Shown here one piece after another: positions 6,130 through 13,968 of a DNA stretch of 14,516 nt. Source of the stretch: Alphaproteobacteria bacterium UBA6038 (GTDB lineage Bacteria; Pseudomonadota; Alphaproteobacteria; Micropepsales; Micropepsaceae). The position numbers were made by a program, and so were the translations under genes. The notes beneath the pieces are model-generated. The model saw only the letters and a program-made list of their open reading frames with translations. It did no database searches and was not told the DNA's origin. The stretch is taken from positions 1 to 14,516 of the forward strand of contig DIZC01000054.1 in assembly GCA_002429315.1 (NCBI GenBank), written 5' to 3'. How positions within the stretch are numbered: position 1 is the stretch's first letter; each line of letters starts with the position of its first letter.

Positions 6130-8052
6130 ATGTCCGCAGTTCCCAAGCTCGATACCATCGGTGAACGCGAAGTCGACGACGCGCTGAAGGAAGCGCACAT
6201 TCCCAGTTTGATGGCCGCGTTGGTGCACCTGACCGGCGATGCCAGCCTGCTCACCGACGAAAACAAGCCGGTTTACGATTTCTTCGGCGACGGCCAGGGC
6301 AACATCAAGCCCGAGGTGCAGGAGCAGGTGCGCGCGGTAGTGAAGCACGCCTGGCTTGACTACGCCCGGGGCAAGAAGCTGCCGCCTCCGCCGCCGCACC
6401 AAACCATCCGCCGGATGATGGATTTCGTGGCCGGCGCGCAAATTCCAGAGCGCTACGTTCCGTTCCTGAAGGAAGAGCTCGGTATCGCGGTGGAGGACAC
6501 GCGCGTGCCGCGCTGGGATTCGCCGAAGCTGAAAGACGCCGCGGCGAAGATGAAAGTGGTGATCGTCGGCGCGGGGTTATCCGGCCTGCTCTCCGGCGTT
6601 CGGCTCAGCCAGGCGGGCGTGCCTTTCGAAATCATCGAAAAGAATCCGGATGTCGGCGGCACCTGGTTCGAGAACGCCTATCCGGGCTGCCGGGTCGACA
6701 ATCCGAACCACATGTACTCGTTCTCCTTCGAGCCCAACCATCACTGGCCGCAGCATTTCTCCACCCAGCCGGTGCTGCTCGCCTATTTCCGCCGCATGGC
6801 TGACAAATATGAGTTGCGCAAGCACATCCGCTTCGAAACGCAGGTGACCGAAGCGGTGTGGGACGAACAGACATCACGCTGGCACGTTCACGTCCGCGAC
6901 AAAGACGGGAAGAAAGAAACGCTGATCGCGAACGCGGTAATCAGCGCGGTGGGCCAGCTCAATCAGCCGCGGATTCCCGAATTCAAGGGCCGAGAGAAAT
7001 TCAAAGGCCATGCGTTCCATACCGCGCGCTGGCGGCACGATGTCGATCTCACGGGCAAGCGCGTGGCGGTGATCGGTACCGGCGCTACCGCCTTTCAGGT
7101 CATCCCGGAAATCGCGCCCAAGGTGGCGCATCTCGATGTGTATCAGCGCTCCGCGCCGTGGCTCGGTCCCACGCCGGACTATCACAAGGACGTCGGCGAG
7201 GGGAAAAAGTGGCTGCTCGAGCACATCCCCTACTACGACAAATGGTACCGGTTTTGGCTGTTCTGGACATTGACCGACGGGATTCTCGACGGCGTGGCCG
7301 TCGATCCCTCCTGGAACGACACCAGCAAATCGGTCAGCCCGGCGAACGACATGCTGCGCGGCATGCTGATCCAGGCGATCGAAGCACAGGCGCCGCATCG
7401 TCCCGATCTGATTCAGAAAGTGATTCCGGATTATCCGTTCGGCTCCAAGCGCTCGGTGCGCGACAACGGCGTCTATATCGCCGCATTGGCGCGGCCGAAT
7501 GTCGATCTCATCACCACCGGCATTCGCGAGATCACCGAAAACGGCATCGTCACCGAAGACGGCATGGAGCACCCGGCCGAGGTCATCATCTACGGCACGG
7601 GCTTCCACGCCAGCGATTTCCTGCGCACCTACAGAATCGTCGGCCGCGACGGCGTCGAGCTGCACGAGAAGTGGAAGGGCGATGCGCGCGCCTATCTCGG
7701 CATGAACATTCCGGGCTTTCCCAATTTCTTTTGCATCTACGGGCCCAACACAAACATCGTGGTGAACGGCTCCATCATCTTCTTCTCGGAAGCGAGTGTG
7801 CGCTATATCGTGAATGCGCTGAAGCTGCTCGCGGAAACCGGTGCGAAATCGATGGAAGTCCGCGCCGACATTCACGACGATTTCAACCGCCGCGTGGATG
7901 AGGAAAACAAGAAGATGGCGTGGGGCCTGCCGGACGCGAAGAGCTGGTACAAGAACCAGTTCGGCCGGGTCAGCCAGAACTGGCCGTGGCGGCTGGTGGA
8001 CTACTGGAACGCCACCGTCGCCCCCAACCCGGACGATTTCACGCTGACCTAG
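6130..8052 (+). CDS. Flavin Baeyer-Villiger monooxygenase, 4-hydroxyacetophenone monooxygenase-like
   Basis: This 640-residue cytoplasmic FAD- and NADPH-dependent enzyme would insert oxygen next to a carbonyl, converting ketones to esters. The length and an N-terminal helical extension of about 140 residues before the flavin domain match 4-hydroxyacetophenone monooxygenase. The FAD Rossmann motif GAGLSG is at 147-152, and GGTWFENAYPGCRVD follows at about 176-190. The Baeyer-Villiger fingerprint FKGHAFHTARWR is at 291-302, and the NADPH motif GTGATA at 316-321. The C-terminus has the subgroup ending NWPWRLVDYW (617-626). The fingerprint normally ends in Pro or Asp after Trp; here it is Arg302. 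It lies 73 bases after the small basic protein and may share its transcript. The substrate (aryl ketone or other) is unknown, and no aromatic-degradation genes adjoin it. Confidence 0.9.
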   Translation: MSAVPKLDTIGEREVDDALKEAHIPSLMAALVHLTGDASLLTDENKPVYDFFGDGQGNIKPEVQEQVRAVVKHAWLDYARGKKLPPPPPHQTIRRMMDFVAGAQIPERYVPFLKEELGIAVEDTRVPRWDSPKLKDAAAKMKVVIVGAGLSGLLSGVRLSQAGVPFEIIEKNPDVGGTWFENAYPGCRVDNPNHMYSFSFEPNHHWPQHFSTQPVLLAYFRRMADKYELRKHIRFETQVTEAVWDEQTSRWHVHVRDKDGKKETLIANAVISAVGQLNQPRIPEFKGREKFKGHAFHTARWRHDVDLTGKRVAVIGTGATAFQVIPEIAPKVAHLDVYQRSAPWLGPTPDYHKDVGEGKKWLLEHIPYYDKWYRFWLFWTLTDGILDGVAVDPSWNDTSKSVSPANDMLRGMLIQAIEAQAPHRPDLIQKVIPDYPFGSKRSVRDNGVYIAALARPNVDLITTGIREITENGIVTEDGMEHPAEVIIYGTGFHASDFLRTYRIVGRDGVELHEKWKGDARAYLGMNIPGFPNFFCIYGPNTNIVVNGSIIFFSEASVRYIVNALKLLAETGAKSMEVRADIHDDFNRRVDEENKKMAWGLPDAKSWYKNQFGRVSQNWPWRLVDYWNATVAPNPDDFTLT

Positions 8053-8143
8053 AGGCCATTTTCTCGCTGGAGCCGAGCCGACCATCCGCCCGGAAGCGGG
8101 GAAAGACGCACACACCTCGCGAAAAAGTGTCGTCCCTCCATTC

Positions 8144-8161
8144 CCCAGCGCCGAAGCTGGG
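8144..8161 (+). other. Short hairpin between monooxygenase and peptidase genes
   Basis: CCCAGC and GCTGGG form a perfect 6-bp stem around a 6-base GCCGAA loop, 91 bases after the monooxygenase stop and 32 bases before the peptidase ATG. No T-run follows, so it is not a typical intrinsic terminator. It may be a leader hairpin or chance in GC-rich DNA. Confidence 0.3.
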
Positions 8162-8182
8162 CTAAGATGCCCACCTTCCGCT

Positions 8183-8187
8183 GGGAG
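8183..8187 (+). promoter_or_regulatory. Ribosome binding site that decides the prolyl oligopeptidase start
   Basis: GGGAG lies 6 bases upstream of the ATG at 8194. The upstream in-frame ATG at 8167 would put nine extra residues, including acidic Glu and bulky Trp, before the signal peptide and has no such site. Confidence 0.65.
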
Positions 8188-8193
8188 CCACCG

Positions 8194-10407
8194 ATGAGCC
8201 TTCGCGTCTTTTCGACCCTTGCCCTCACGCTCGCCGCCGGCGCTGCGCTCGCGGCCACCGTTCCGCTGCCGCCCGCCACGCCCACCGGCAGCACAGTCGA
8301 TGTTATCCAGGGCGTGAAGATCGCGGATCCCTATCGCTGGTTGGAGAACTGGAACGATCCGAAGGTGCAGGCGTGGAGCGACGCACAAAACGCGCGCACC
8401 CGGGCCTACCTCGATTCGCTGCCGGACCGCGCGCCCATCAAGGAGCAGCTGACGCAGCTCATCAAAGCAACCTCTCCCTCCTATGCGGAACTAAAGGCGC
8501 GGGGCGCGCGCGTGTTCGCGATCTACAACGATCCCAAGTTCCAGCAGCCCATGCTGGTAACGATGAATGCATCGGCCGACCCGAAATCGCGAGCTCCGCT
8601 GCTCGATCCCAACGCGCTCGATGCGAAGGGCCTCACCGCGATCGACTGGTTCGTGCCGTCCGGTGACGGGACGAAGATTGCCGTGTCGCTGTCGGAGAAC
8701 GGCAGCGAGGACGGCACCGTACACGTTTACGATGTCGTGAGCGGCAAGGAGATCGATACGCCGATTCCGCGCGTGCAGTATCCGACGGCTGGCGGCAGCC
8801 TCGCCTGGGCCGCCGACGGCAAAGGCTTCTGGTACACGCGCTATCCCGGCCCGGAAGCGCCGGAGGCCGAGCAGCACTTCAACACGCAGGTGTACTTCCA
8901 CCGCCTCGGCAGCGATGCGGCGAAAGATACGCTCGCACTGGGCGCCAGCGACGGGCTGGAGCGCGTCTCGGAAGTCTTCCTCGACAACCGTTTCAACCTG
9001 CCGTCGGTCATGGCGATGGTCCAGCGCGGCGACGGCAACATCTGGGCCTTCTATGTGCTGAAGGAAGGTGAGGCGCCGGTGCAGATCGGCACGTACACGG
9101 ACGATGCGGTGTACGCCACCATCGGGCCGGACGGCGCTGTCTACGGCATCTCGCGCAAGAACGCTTCGAACGGCAAGATCGTAAAGCTGGCGCCCCCGTT
9201 CGCGAAGGGCGCCCTCGCCGGTGCGAAGGTGATTGTTCCCGAAGCGAATGTCGCCATTCTCTCCGGCGGTGCCGAGCAGCAGACGGCCGATCTGAGCTTC
9301 AGCAAGGACCGGCTGTTCGTGCGCGACATCGTGGGCGGCCCCAATCAGGTCCGCGTATTCGATCTCTCCGGCAAGGCGGAAGGCAAGCTGCCGTTGCCGC
9401 AAATCTCCGCCAACAGCGAAATAGAACCGCTGTCTTCCGGCGACGTGCTGTTCGATATCTCGACCTATTTGCGGCCGCGCTACTACGCGGACTGGCATCC
9501 GGCGACCGGCAAGGCCGAGGAAACCGCGCTGAAGGTCACCTCACCGGTCTCGTTCGCCGATGCGGAAGTGACGCGGGTATTCGCAACGTCCAAGGACGGA
9601 ACGAAAGTGCCCGTCAACGTGATCATGCGCAAAGGCACGAAGCTGGACGGCAACAATCCGGCGCTGCTCTACGGCTATGGCGGCTACGGGATCAGCCAGA
9701 CGCCGAGCTTCCTCGGAGCCTTCCGGCGCGTGTGGCTGGACGGTGGCGGCATCTATGCCGTCGCCAACACCCGCGGCGGCGCGGAATATGGCGAGCGCTG
9801 GCATCAGCAGGGCATGCTGACGAAGAAGCAGAACGTGTTCGACGATTTCTCTGCGGCCGGCGAATACCTGGTGTCGCGCAAATACACCTCGCATCAGAGG
9901 CTTTCGCTGATGGGCGGCTCGAACGGCGGGCTGCTGATGGGCGCTGAAATCACCCAGCATCCAAAACTCGCGCGCGCGGTCATTTCGGCCGTCGGCATCT
10001 ACGACATGATCCGGGTGGAGCTCGATCCCAACGGCTCGTTCAACGTGACCGAATTCGGCACGGTGAAGAACCCGGACCAATTCAAGGCGCTCTACGCCTA
10101 TTCGCCGTATCACCACGTGGTGAAGGGCACGCCCTGTCCGGCCGTGCTGATGCTGACTGGCGCCACCGATGGGCGGGTGAATCCGCTGCATTCGCGCAAA
10201 TTCGCCGCCGCGCTGCAGGCGACCACCTCGTCCGACAATCCGATCCTGTTGCGCACCAACAAGACCTCGGGCCACGGCATCGGTAGCTCGCTGGACGAGC
10301 GTATCGCCGAACAGACGGACGAGCTGTCGTTCCTGTTCGACCAGCTCGGCATGCATTATCCAACGGCGAGCCCGCACAGCAGCCCAGCGGAGGCTTCGGC
10401 GCCCTGA
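8194..10407 (+). CDS. Secreted prolyl oligopeptidase (peptidase family S9A)
   Basis: This 737-residue serine peptidase would cut short peptides after proline. A Sec signal peptide is clear: SLR, then a hydrophobic core, with likely cleavage after ALA at residue 20, so it acts in the periplasm or outside the cell. The mature protein opens with the family motif DPYRWLEN (45-52), followed by a beta-propeller region (about 80-440) that screens substrates by size, then the alpha/beta hydrolase domain. Catalytic residues are Ser576 (GGSNGG), Asp659 (TDGRV) and His694 (SGHG), and Tyr495 in LYGYGGYG matches the oxyanion tyrosine; its 81-residue distance to the serine equals that of the porcine enzyme. 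The gene stands alone after a 141-base gap and converges on the dehydrogenase gene 38 bases away. Role is probably peptide scavenging. Confidence 0.94.
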   Translation: MSLRVFSTLALTLAAGAALAATVPLPPATPTGSTVDVIQGVKIADPYRWLENWNDPKVQAWSDAQNARTRAYLDSLPDRAPIKEQLTQLIKATSPSYAELKARGARVFAIYNDPKFQQPMLVTMNASADPKSRAPLLDPNALDAKGLTAIDWFVPSGDGTKIAVSLSENGSEDGTVHVYDVVSGKEIDTPIPRVQYPTAGGSLAWAADGKGFWYTRYPGPEAPEAEQHFNTQVYFHRLGSDAAKDTLALGASDGLERVSEVFLDNRFNLPSVMAMVQRGDGNIWAFYVLKEGEAPVQIGTYTDDAVYATIGPDGAVYGISRKNASNGKIVKLAPPFAKGALAGAKVIVPEANVAILSGGAEQQTADLSFSKDRLFVRDIVGGPNQVRVFDLSGKAEGKLPLPQISANSEIEPLSSGDVLFDISTYLRPRYYADWHPATGKAEETALKVTSPVSFADAEVTRVFATSKDGTKVPVNVIMRKGTKLDGNNPALLYGYGGYGISQTPSFLGAFRRVWLDGGGIYAVANTRGGAEYGERWHQQGMLTKKQNVFDDFSAAGEYLVSRKYTSHQRLSLMGGSNGGLLMGAEITQHPKLARAVISAVGIYDMIRVELDPNGSFNVTEFGTVKNPDQFKALYAYSPYHHVVKGTPCPAVLMLTGATDGRVNPLHSRKFAAALQATTSSDNPILLRTNKTSGHGIGSSLDERIAEQTDELSFLFDQLGMHYPTASPHSSPAEASAP

Positions 10408-10445
10408 CGCGCTGAAGTGGACGCGAGGCTGCGAAAGGGGATCGG

Positions 10446-11852
10446 CTACTCGGAACGATTGGCCGATGTCGGAGCGGCGCCGTGCTGGGCCACGAGGACA
10501 GTCTTGATGTTGACGAATTCGCGAATGCCGAAGCTGGAGAGCTCGCGGCCGTAGCCGCTGTCCTTGACGCCGCCGAACGGCAGCTTGGGATCGGATGCCA
10601 CCGTGGCGTTGACGAACACGGATCCGGCCTCGATCCGATCGGCGGCGATGCGTTCGCCAAGCGCGAGATCGCGCGTGAACACGCCGCCGCCCAAGCCGAA
10701 TTCTGAGTCGTTGGCGATGCGCACCGCGTCGTCGATGTCCTTGGCGGCAATCACCGCGGCGACAGGACCGAACATCTCCTCGTCGTACGCCGGCATGCCA
10801 GGATGAACCTCCGCGAGCACGGTCGGCGGGTAAAGGGCGCCGGGGCCGTCCGGCACCTCACCGCCGCACAAACAGCGCGCGCCCTTGGCGATGCTTCTCT
10901 GCACCTGCTCGTGCAGATCCTCGCGCAGATCGCGCCTGGCCATCGGCCCAACCGTCGTCGTCTCGTCCAGCGGATCGCCGACTTTCGCCTTGCCCATCTC
11001 TGAGACCAGCTGCTGTTCGAAACGGGATTTCAGTTCCTCCACGACGATGAATCGTTTTGCAGCAATACAGCTTTGGCCGGAATTGACCAGGCGGCCTTTG
11101 GCACAGGCGGCGGCGGTGAATTCGATGTCGGCGTCGGACAGCACCAGATACGCGTCGCTGCCGCCCAGTTCGAGCACCGCTTTCTTCAGCGCCGCGCCGG
11201 CCTTCGAAGCAACCTCGCGTCCGGCCGGCGTGCTGCCGGTGAGCGACACGGCGCGAACGTGCGGATGCGCAACCACATCGCCGACCATTTTGCTGCCGAT
11301 GAGCAGGGTGCGGAAAAGATTTTCCGGGAAGCCGGCCTCGCGGAACAGTTTCTCCAGCGCGAGCGCGCACCCGGGCACGTTGGATGCATGCTTCAGCACG
11401 CCGGCATTACCCGCCATCAGCGCGGGCGCGGCGAAGCGGATCACCTGCCAGAAGGGGAAATTCCACGGCATCACCGCCAGCACGACGCCCAGCGGCCGAA
11501 AGGCGACGAAGCTCTTGCGCGGCGCGGTGTCCACCGGCTCATCGGCGAGAAAGCGCTCCGCGTTTTCGGCATAGTAATCGCACCCGGTGGCGCATTTCTG
11601 CGCTTCGGCAATGCCCTCGCGAATCGGCTTGCCCATCTCCAGCGCCATCAGCCGGCCGTAATCGTGCGCCCGCTCGCGCAACAGTGCCGCCGCTCGCCGC
11701 ATCGGCTTTGCGCGCTCATCGAAGTCTGTGTCGCGCCATATCAGGTAAGCCTCGTGCGCGGAATCGATCGCCGCGTCCACCTGTGGTCGCGTCATCTCGT
11801 CATAGCGCTCGAGGATTTCGCCGGTCGTGGGATTGATGCTTTCGATGGTCAT
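10446..11852 (-). CDS. NAD(P)-dependent succinate-semialdehyde dehydrogenase, Sad/YneI-type aldehyde dehydrogenase
   Basis: This 468-residue cytoplasmic enzyme oxidises an aldehyde to an acid using NAD(P). It has the whole aldehyde dehydrogenase layout: the oxyanion Asn in MPWNFPFWQV, the cofactor loop LTGSTPAGREV, the general base Glu228 in LELGGSD, the catalytic Cys262 in NSGQSCIAAKRF, EEMFGPVAAV, and the C-terminal PFGGVKDSGYGRELSSFG. The pattern ALKKAVLELGGSD, GQSCIAAKRFIV and GPMARRDLR closely follows E. coli Sad (YneI), a succinate-semialdehyde dehydrogenase that feeds succinate to the TCA cycle. The start at 11852 gives the usual MTIESINPTTGE opening and has AGAGG about 9 bases upstream; a start at 11885 would add 11 basic residues. 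It lies 61 bases downstream of the alpha/beta hydrolase on the same strand, so cotranscription is plausible. Other small aldehydes could also be substrates. Confidence 0.92.
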   Translation of the reverse strand: MTIESINPTTGEILERYDEMTRPQVDAAIDSAHEAYLIWRDTDFDERAKPMRRAAALLRERAHDYGRLMALEMGKPIREGIAEAQKCATGCDYYAENAERFLADEPVDTAPRKSFVAFRPLGVVLAVMPWNFPFWQVIRFAAPALMAGNAGVLKHASNVPGCALALEKLFREAGFPENLFRTLLIGSKMVGDVVAHPHVRAVSLTGSTPAGREVASKAGAALKKAVLELGGSDAYLVLSDADIEFTAAACAKGRLVNSGQSCIAAKRFIVVEELKSRFEQQLVSEMGKAKVGDPLDETTTVGPMARRDLREDLHEQVQRSIAKGARCLCGGEVPDGPGALYPPTVLAEVHPGMPAYDEEMFGPVAAVIAAKDIDDAVRIANDSEFGLGGGVFTRDLALGERIAADRIEAGSVFVNATVASDPKLPFGGVKDSGYGRELSSFGIREFVNIKTVLVAQHGAAPTSANRSE

Positions 11853-11913
11853 GTTGCTGCGCCTCTTGAGGAGCACCTTTAGCACGAATGCGCTGGCGGA
11901 GGCCTGTCGCTCC

Positions 11914-13035
11914 CTATTTCGTCGAGGTGCTCAGCAGCTCCGCAAGATAACTCTTCCATACGGCCGCCCAGGTGTGGGTGCCGTGACCATGCGTCTGATT
12001 GCTGGTCGGGATCAGCATGAACCGGCCGTTCTTCAGCCGTTGCGCTTCCGGTTCGGCGATGCCGAGCTCTGGCGGGTTAATGAAATCGTCCGCCGAATTT
12101 ACCCACATGATGCGCGCGGTGATCTTCTCCAGCCCCGCCGACGGATCGTAATCGCGCGACGCGTCGACCTGATACAGCAGATCGTTCGCGTCCAGCGCCG
12201 CGATGTTCTTCGCCATCGTCTCCAAGAGATACCGGTCGGCGGCGTCACGCGTGGGATAAGCCTTCTGCATCTGGTGCGGCGCGCTGCCCGCGATCATCAG
12301 CAGATCGCTGGCAGTTCGCAGCGCGCCGAACGGTTCGCTCCGGTATTCGCCGCCCTGCCAGGCTGGATCGCTGCGGATCGCGTCGATGATCATCTTCCGC
12401 CACAAGCGGTTGCGGCCGGCGATCTGCACCGGCAGACAGGCGAGCGGCATCAGCGCATCCATGAAATCGGGATAGGTCTCAGCCCACATGAAGGATTGCA
12501 TGCAACCCATCGAGGTCCCCATCACCAGCCGCAGATGATTCACATGCAGTGCTTGGGTGACGAACGCGTATTGTGCGGCGACCATGTCGTCGTAATCGTA
12601 ATGGGGGAAGCGGGCATGGAGGCGATCGCTTGGCTTGGACGATTTTCCGTGGCCGATGCCGTCGGGCAGGATGATGAAATATTTCGCGGGATCGAGCAGC
12701 CCGCCCGGCGCGAACAGCACATCGGCGAATTGCGGGCGCAGGAACTGGTGCCCGTCGCCGCCGGTTCCGTGCAGGATCAACACGGCGTTGCTCACCTGGC
12801 CCCGGCTGCCCATCTGGGGCGCACCAAGGGTCGTGTAATGCAGTCTGAGTTCAGCCAGGCTTTCGCCGGAGCGGAAGTGGAAATCCCGCACCGTGAAATC
12901 GCCCTCCTGAGTCTGCAGCGCCCGCGCCTGTCCCGCAAAGACACAGGCGAGCAGAACAAGGCCCCTCAGCGTGCCGGCGGCGCATCTCGTCCAAAGTGGC
13001 TGCCTTCTTGCAGCTTTGCGGCCGCCCCGTCCCAC
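11914..13035 (-). CDS. Secreted alpha/beta-fold hydrolase, homoserine O-acetyltransferase (MetX)-like
   Basis: The enzyme core runs from EGDFTVRDFHF onward and has a MetX-like alpha/beta hydrolase fold: LILHGTGGDGHQF (oxyanion loop), LPDGIGHGKSSKP, the nucleophile elbow GTSMGCMQ, a likely acid Asp in VNSADDFINPPE, and the C-terminal His in HGHGTHTW. True MetX is cytoplasmic, but here a hydrophobic segment LRGLVLLACVFAGQARA precedes the core, so export with cleavage after ARA is likely, and a periplasmic esterase or acyltransferase is more plausible than methionine synthesis. The start is uncertain. I give the GTG at 13035 (373 residues). An ATG at 13077 (387 residues) would overlap the divergent export gene's ATG, and a GTG at 13155 would lie deep inside that gene. 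None has a clear ribosome site. Substrate unknown. Confidence 0.78.
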   Translation of the reverse strand: MGRGGRKAARRQPLWTRCAAGTLRGLVLLACVFAGQARALQTQEGDFTVRDFHFRSGESLAELRLHYTTLGAPQMGSRGQVSNAVLILHGTGGDGHQFLRPQFADVLFAPGGLLDPAKYFIILPDGIGHGKSSKPSDRLHARFPHYDYDDMVAAQYAFVTQALHVNHLRLVMGTSMGCMQSFMWAETYPDFMDALMPLACLPVQIAGRNRLWRKMIIDAIRSDPAWQGGEYRSEPFGALRTASDLLMIAGSAPHQMQKAYPTRDAADRYLLETMAKNIAALDANDLLYQVDASRDYDPSAGLEKITARIMWVNSADDFINPPELGIAEPEAQRLKNGRFMLIPTSNQTHGHGTHTWAAVWKSYLAELLSTSTK

Positions 13036-13075
13036 GTAGGGAATTCTCAAGGCGTCGGACCGTAATGTGCTAACC

Positions 13076-13711
13076 ATGTCTCGCTTTGCCTTCGTTTGCT
13101 GGGCCGTGCTGGCCCTATTGCTGACGCTGCCAGCCGCGTCTGGCGCCCAAGGCACGTCAGTTGGGAAGCCTGCGATAACCGCTGAGGACTCCTACCAGTT
13201 GGGGAGCGGCGACAAAATTCGGGTCATTGTATTCGGTGAAGAGGATCTCGGCGGCGAATTCCAGGTGGACGGCAATGGCCGCCTCAGTCTTCCCCTCATC
13301 GGCGAGCTCCAGGCCAAAGGTCAGACCGCCAACAGCCTTGAGCAGGAGATTGCCGCCAAGCTGGCGGACGGCTATCTCCAAAGCCCGCGGGTAAGCGTCG
13401 AAATCAGCACCTACCGGCCCTTTTACGTCATCGGCGAGGTCAACAAACCGGGGGAATATCCCTATGTGAACGGGATGAGCGCGCTTAACGCCATCGCTTT
13501 GGCGGGCGGCTACACGACCCGGGCGAACGAAGGGCCTATTTACATCCGCCGCAACGGCAGCCTTCGCGAAGAGAAGCTCGAAGCGGATCAAATGACCCGA
13601 ATACTGCCCGGCGACGTGATCCGGGTCCCTATCAGCCCCTTCTGGGCGGTCATGTCGGTCGTTAGCCCGCTCGCCAGTGCGGCGTACGCCGGCGCCCAGA
13701 TCGCGCCCTAA
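13076..13711 (+). CDS. Short outer-membrane polysaccharide export (OPX) protein, Poly_export plus SLBB domains
   Basis: This 211-residue exported protein belongs to the Wza/GumB/ExoF family, which forms or lines the outer-membrane exit for capsule or exopolysaccharide. A signal peptide covers about residues 1-24 (SRFAFVCWAVLALLLTLPAA, then SGA). The Poly_export domain runs from YQLGSGDKIRVIVFGEEDL (40-58) to SVEI (about 110), and one SLBB-like domain starts at FYVIGEVNKPGEYPYVNGMS. There is no lipobox cysteine near the cleavage site and no C-terminal Wza-type helix that could cross the outer membrane, so it is the short type that usually needs partners. None is encoded nearby. ATG at 13076 is chosen over an in-frame GTG at 13067; neither has a good ribosome site. 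It is divergent from the hydrolase gene. Confidence 0.88.
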   Translation: MSRFAFVCWAVLALLLTLPAASGAQGTSVGKPAITAEDSYQLGSGDKIRVIVFGEEDLGGEFQVDGNGRLSLPLIGELQAKGQTANSLEQEIAAKLADGYLQSPRVSVEISTYRPFYVIGEVNKPGEYPYVNGMSALNAIALAGGYTTRANEGPIYIRRNGSLREEKLEADQMTRILPGDVIRVPISPFWAVMSVVSPLASAAYAGAQIAP

Positions 13712-13968
13712 CGGCTCCTTTCCGACTATCCACAGGGCGGTCTCCGCGCGCGGTCGCGTCGCGGAACTCTTGGGCGTCTCCCGCGTTTAGGCGCCTGCGA
13801 GGTCTTATACCTCCGGGGGCGGACTGAATGGGGCGTAACGAGTGTTGCTGACAAATCAACGCATTATCGCGTCCTGTCTCTTGTCCCTGGCGCCGGCGGA
13901 GTGCTTCGCTGAGGTTCGCCCATCGGCCGTCTTTACCATCGTTTTCCCTTGCCTCTGAGGAGCAAGAC
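13712..13968. other. Leader region upstream of the HAMP-protein gene
   Basis: These 257 bases hold no gene that I can support. They contain an 8-bp palindrome AGGCGCCT (13789-13796), then a small perfect hairpin GAGGT-CTTAT-ACCTC (13799-13813), and the SD of the next gene at the end. Base composition is less GC-biased around 13845-13870. No clear -35/-10 pair was found, though a promoter for the next gene is expected here. Confidence 0.35.
13957..13962 (+). promoter_or_regulatory. Ribosome binding site of the HAMP-domain gene
   Basis: GAGGAG lies 6 bases before the ATG at 13969, the strongest and best-spaced ribosome site in the window. It fixes the start of a reading frame that stays open to the window end. 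Confidence 0.8.

Noticed and set aside
6874..8388. A 504-codon open frame on the minus strand opposite the Baeyer-Villiger monooxygenase
   Set aside because: It spans the 3' part of one real gene and the 5' part of another, including the gap between them, which a real gene would not. No domain is recognisable.
10408..10445. Possible bidirectional terminator between the convergent peptidase and dehydrogenase genes
   Set aside because: No stem of useful length and no T-run on either strand in the 38-base gap.
11827..13065. A 412-codon open frame on the plus strand opposite the alpha/beta hydrolase
   Set aside because: It is a mirror frame. The minus-strand protein has the GTSMG elbow and oxyanion loop, while this translation has no family features.
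13704..13739. CGCCCT and AGGGCG inverted repeat after the OPX stop codon as a terminator
   Set aside because: The loop would be 24 bases, the stem only 6 bp, and no T-run follows.
13874..13882. CTGTCTCTT, the first 9 bases of the mosaic-end reverse complement
   Set aside because: The match stops after 9 of 19 bases, so it is chance and not a second adapter or chimaeric joint.
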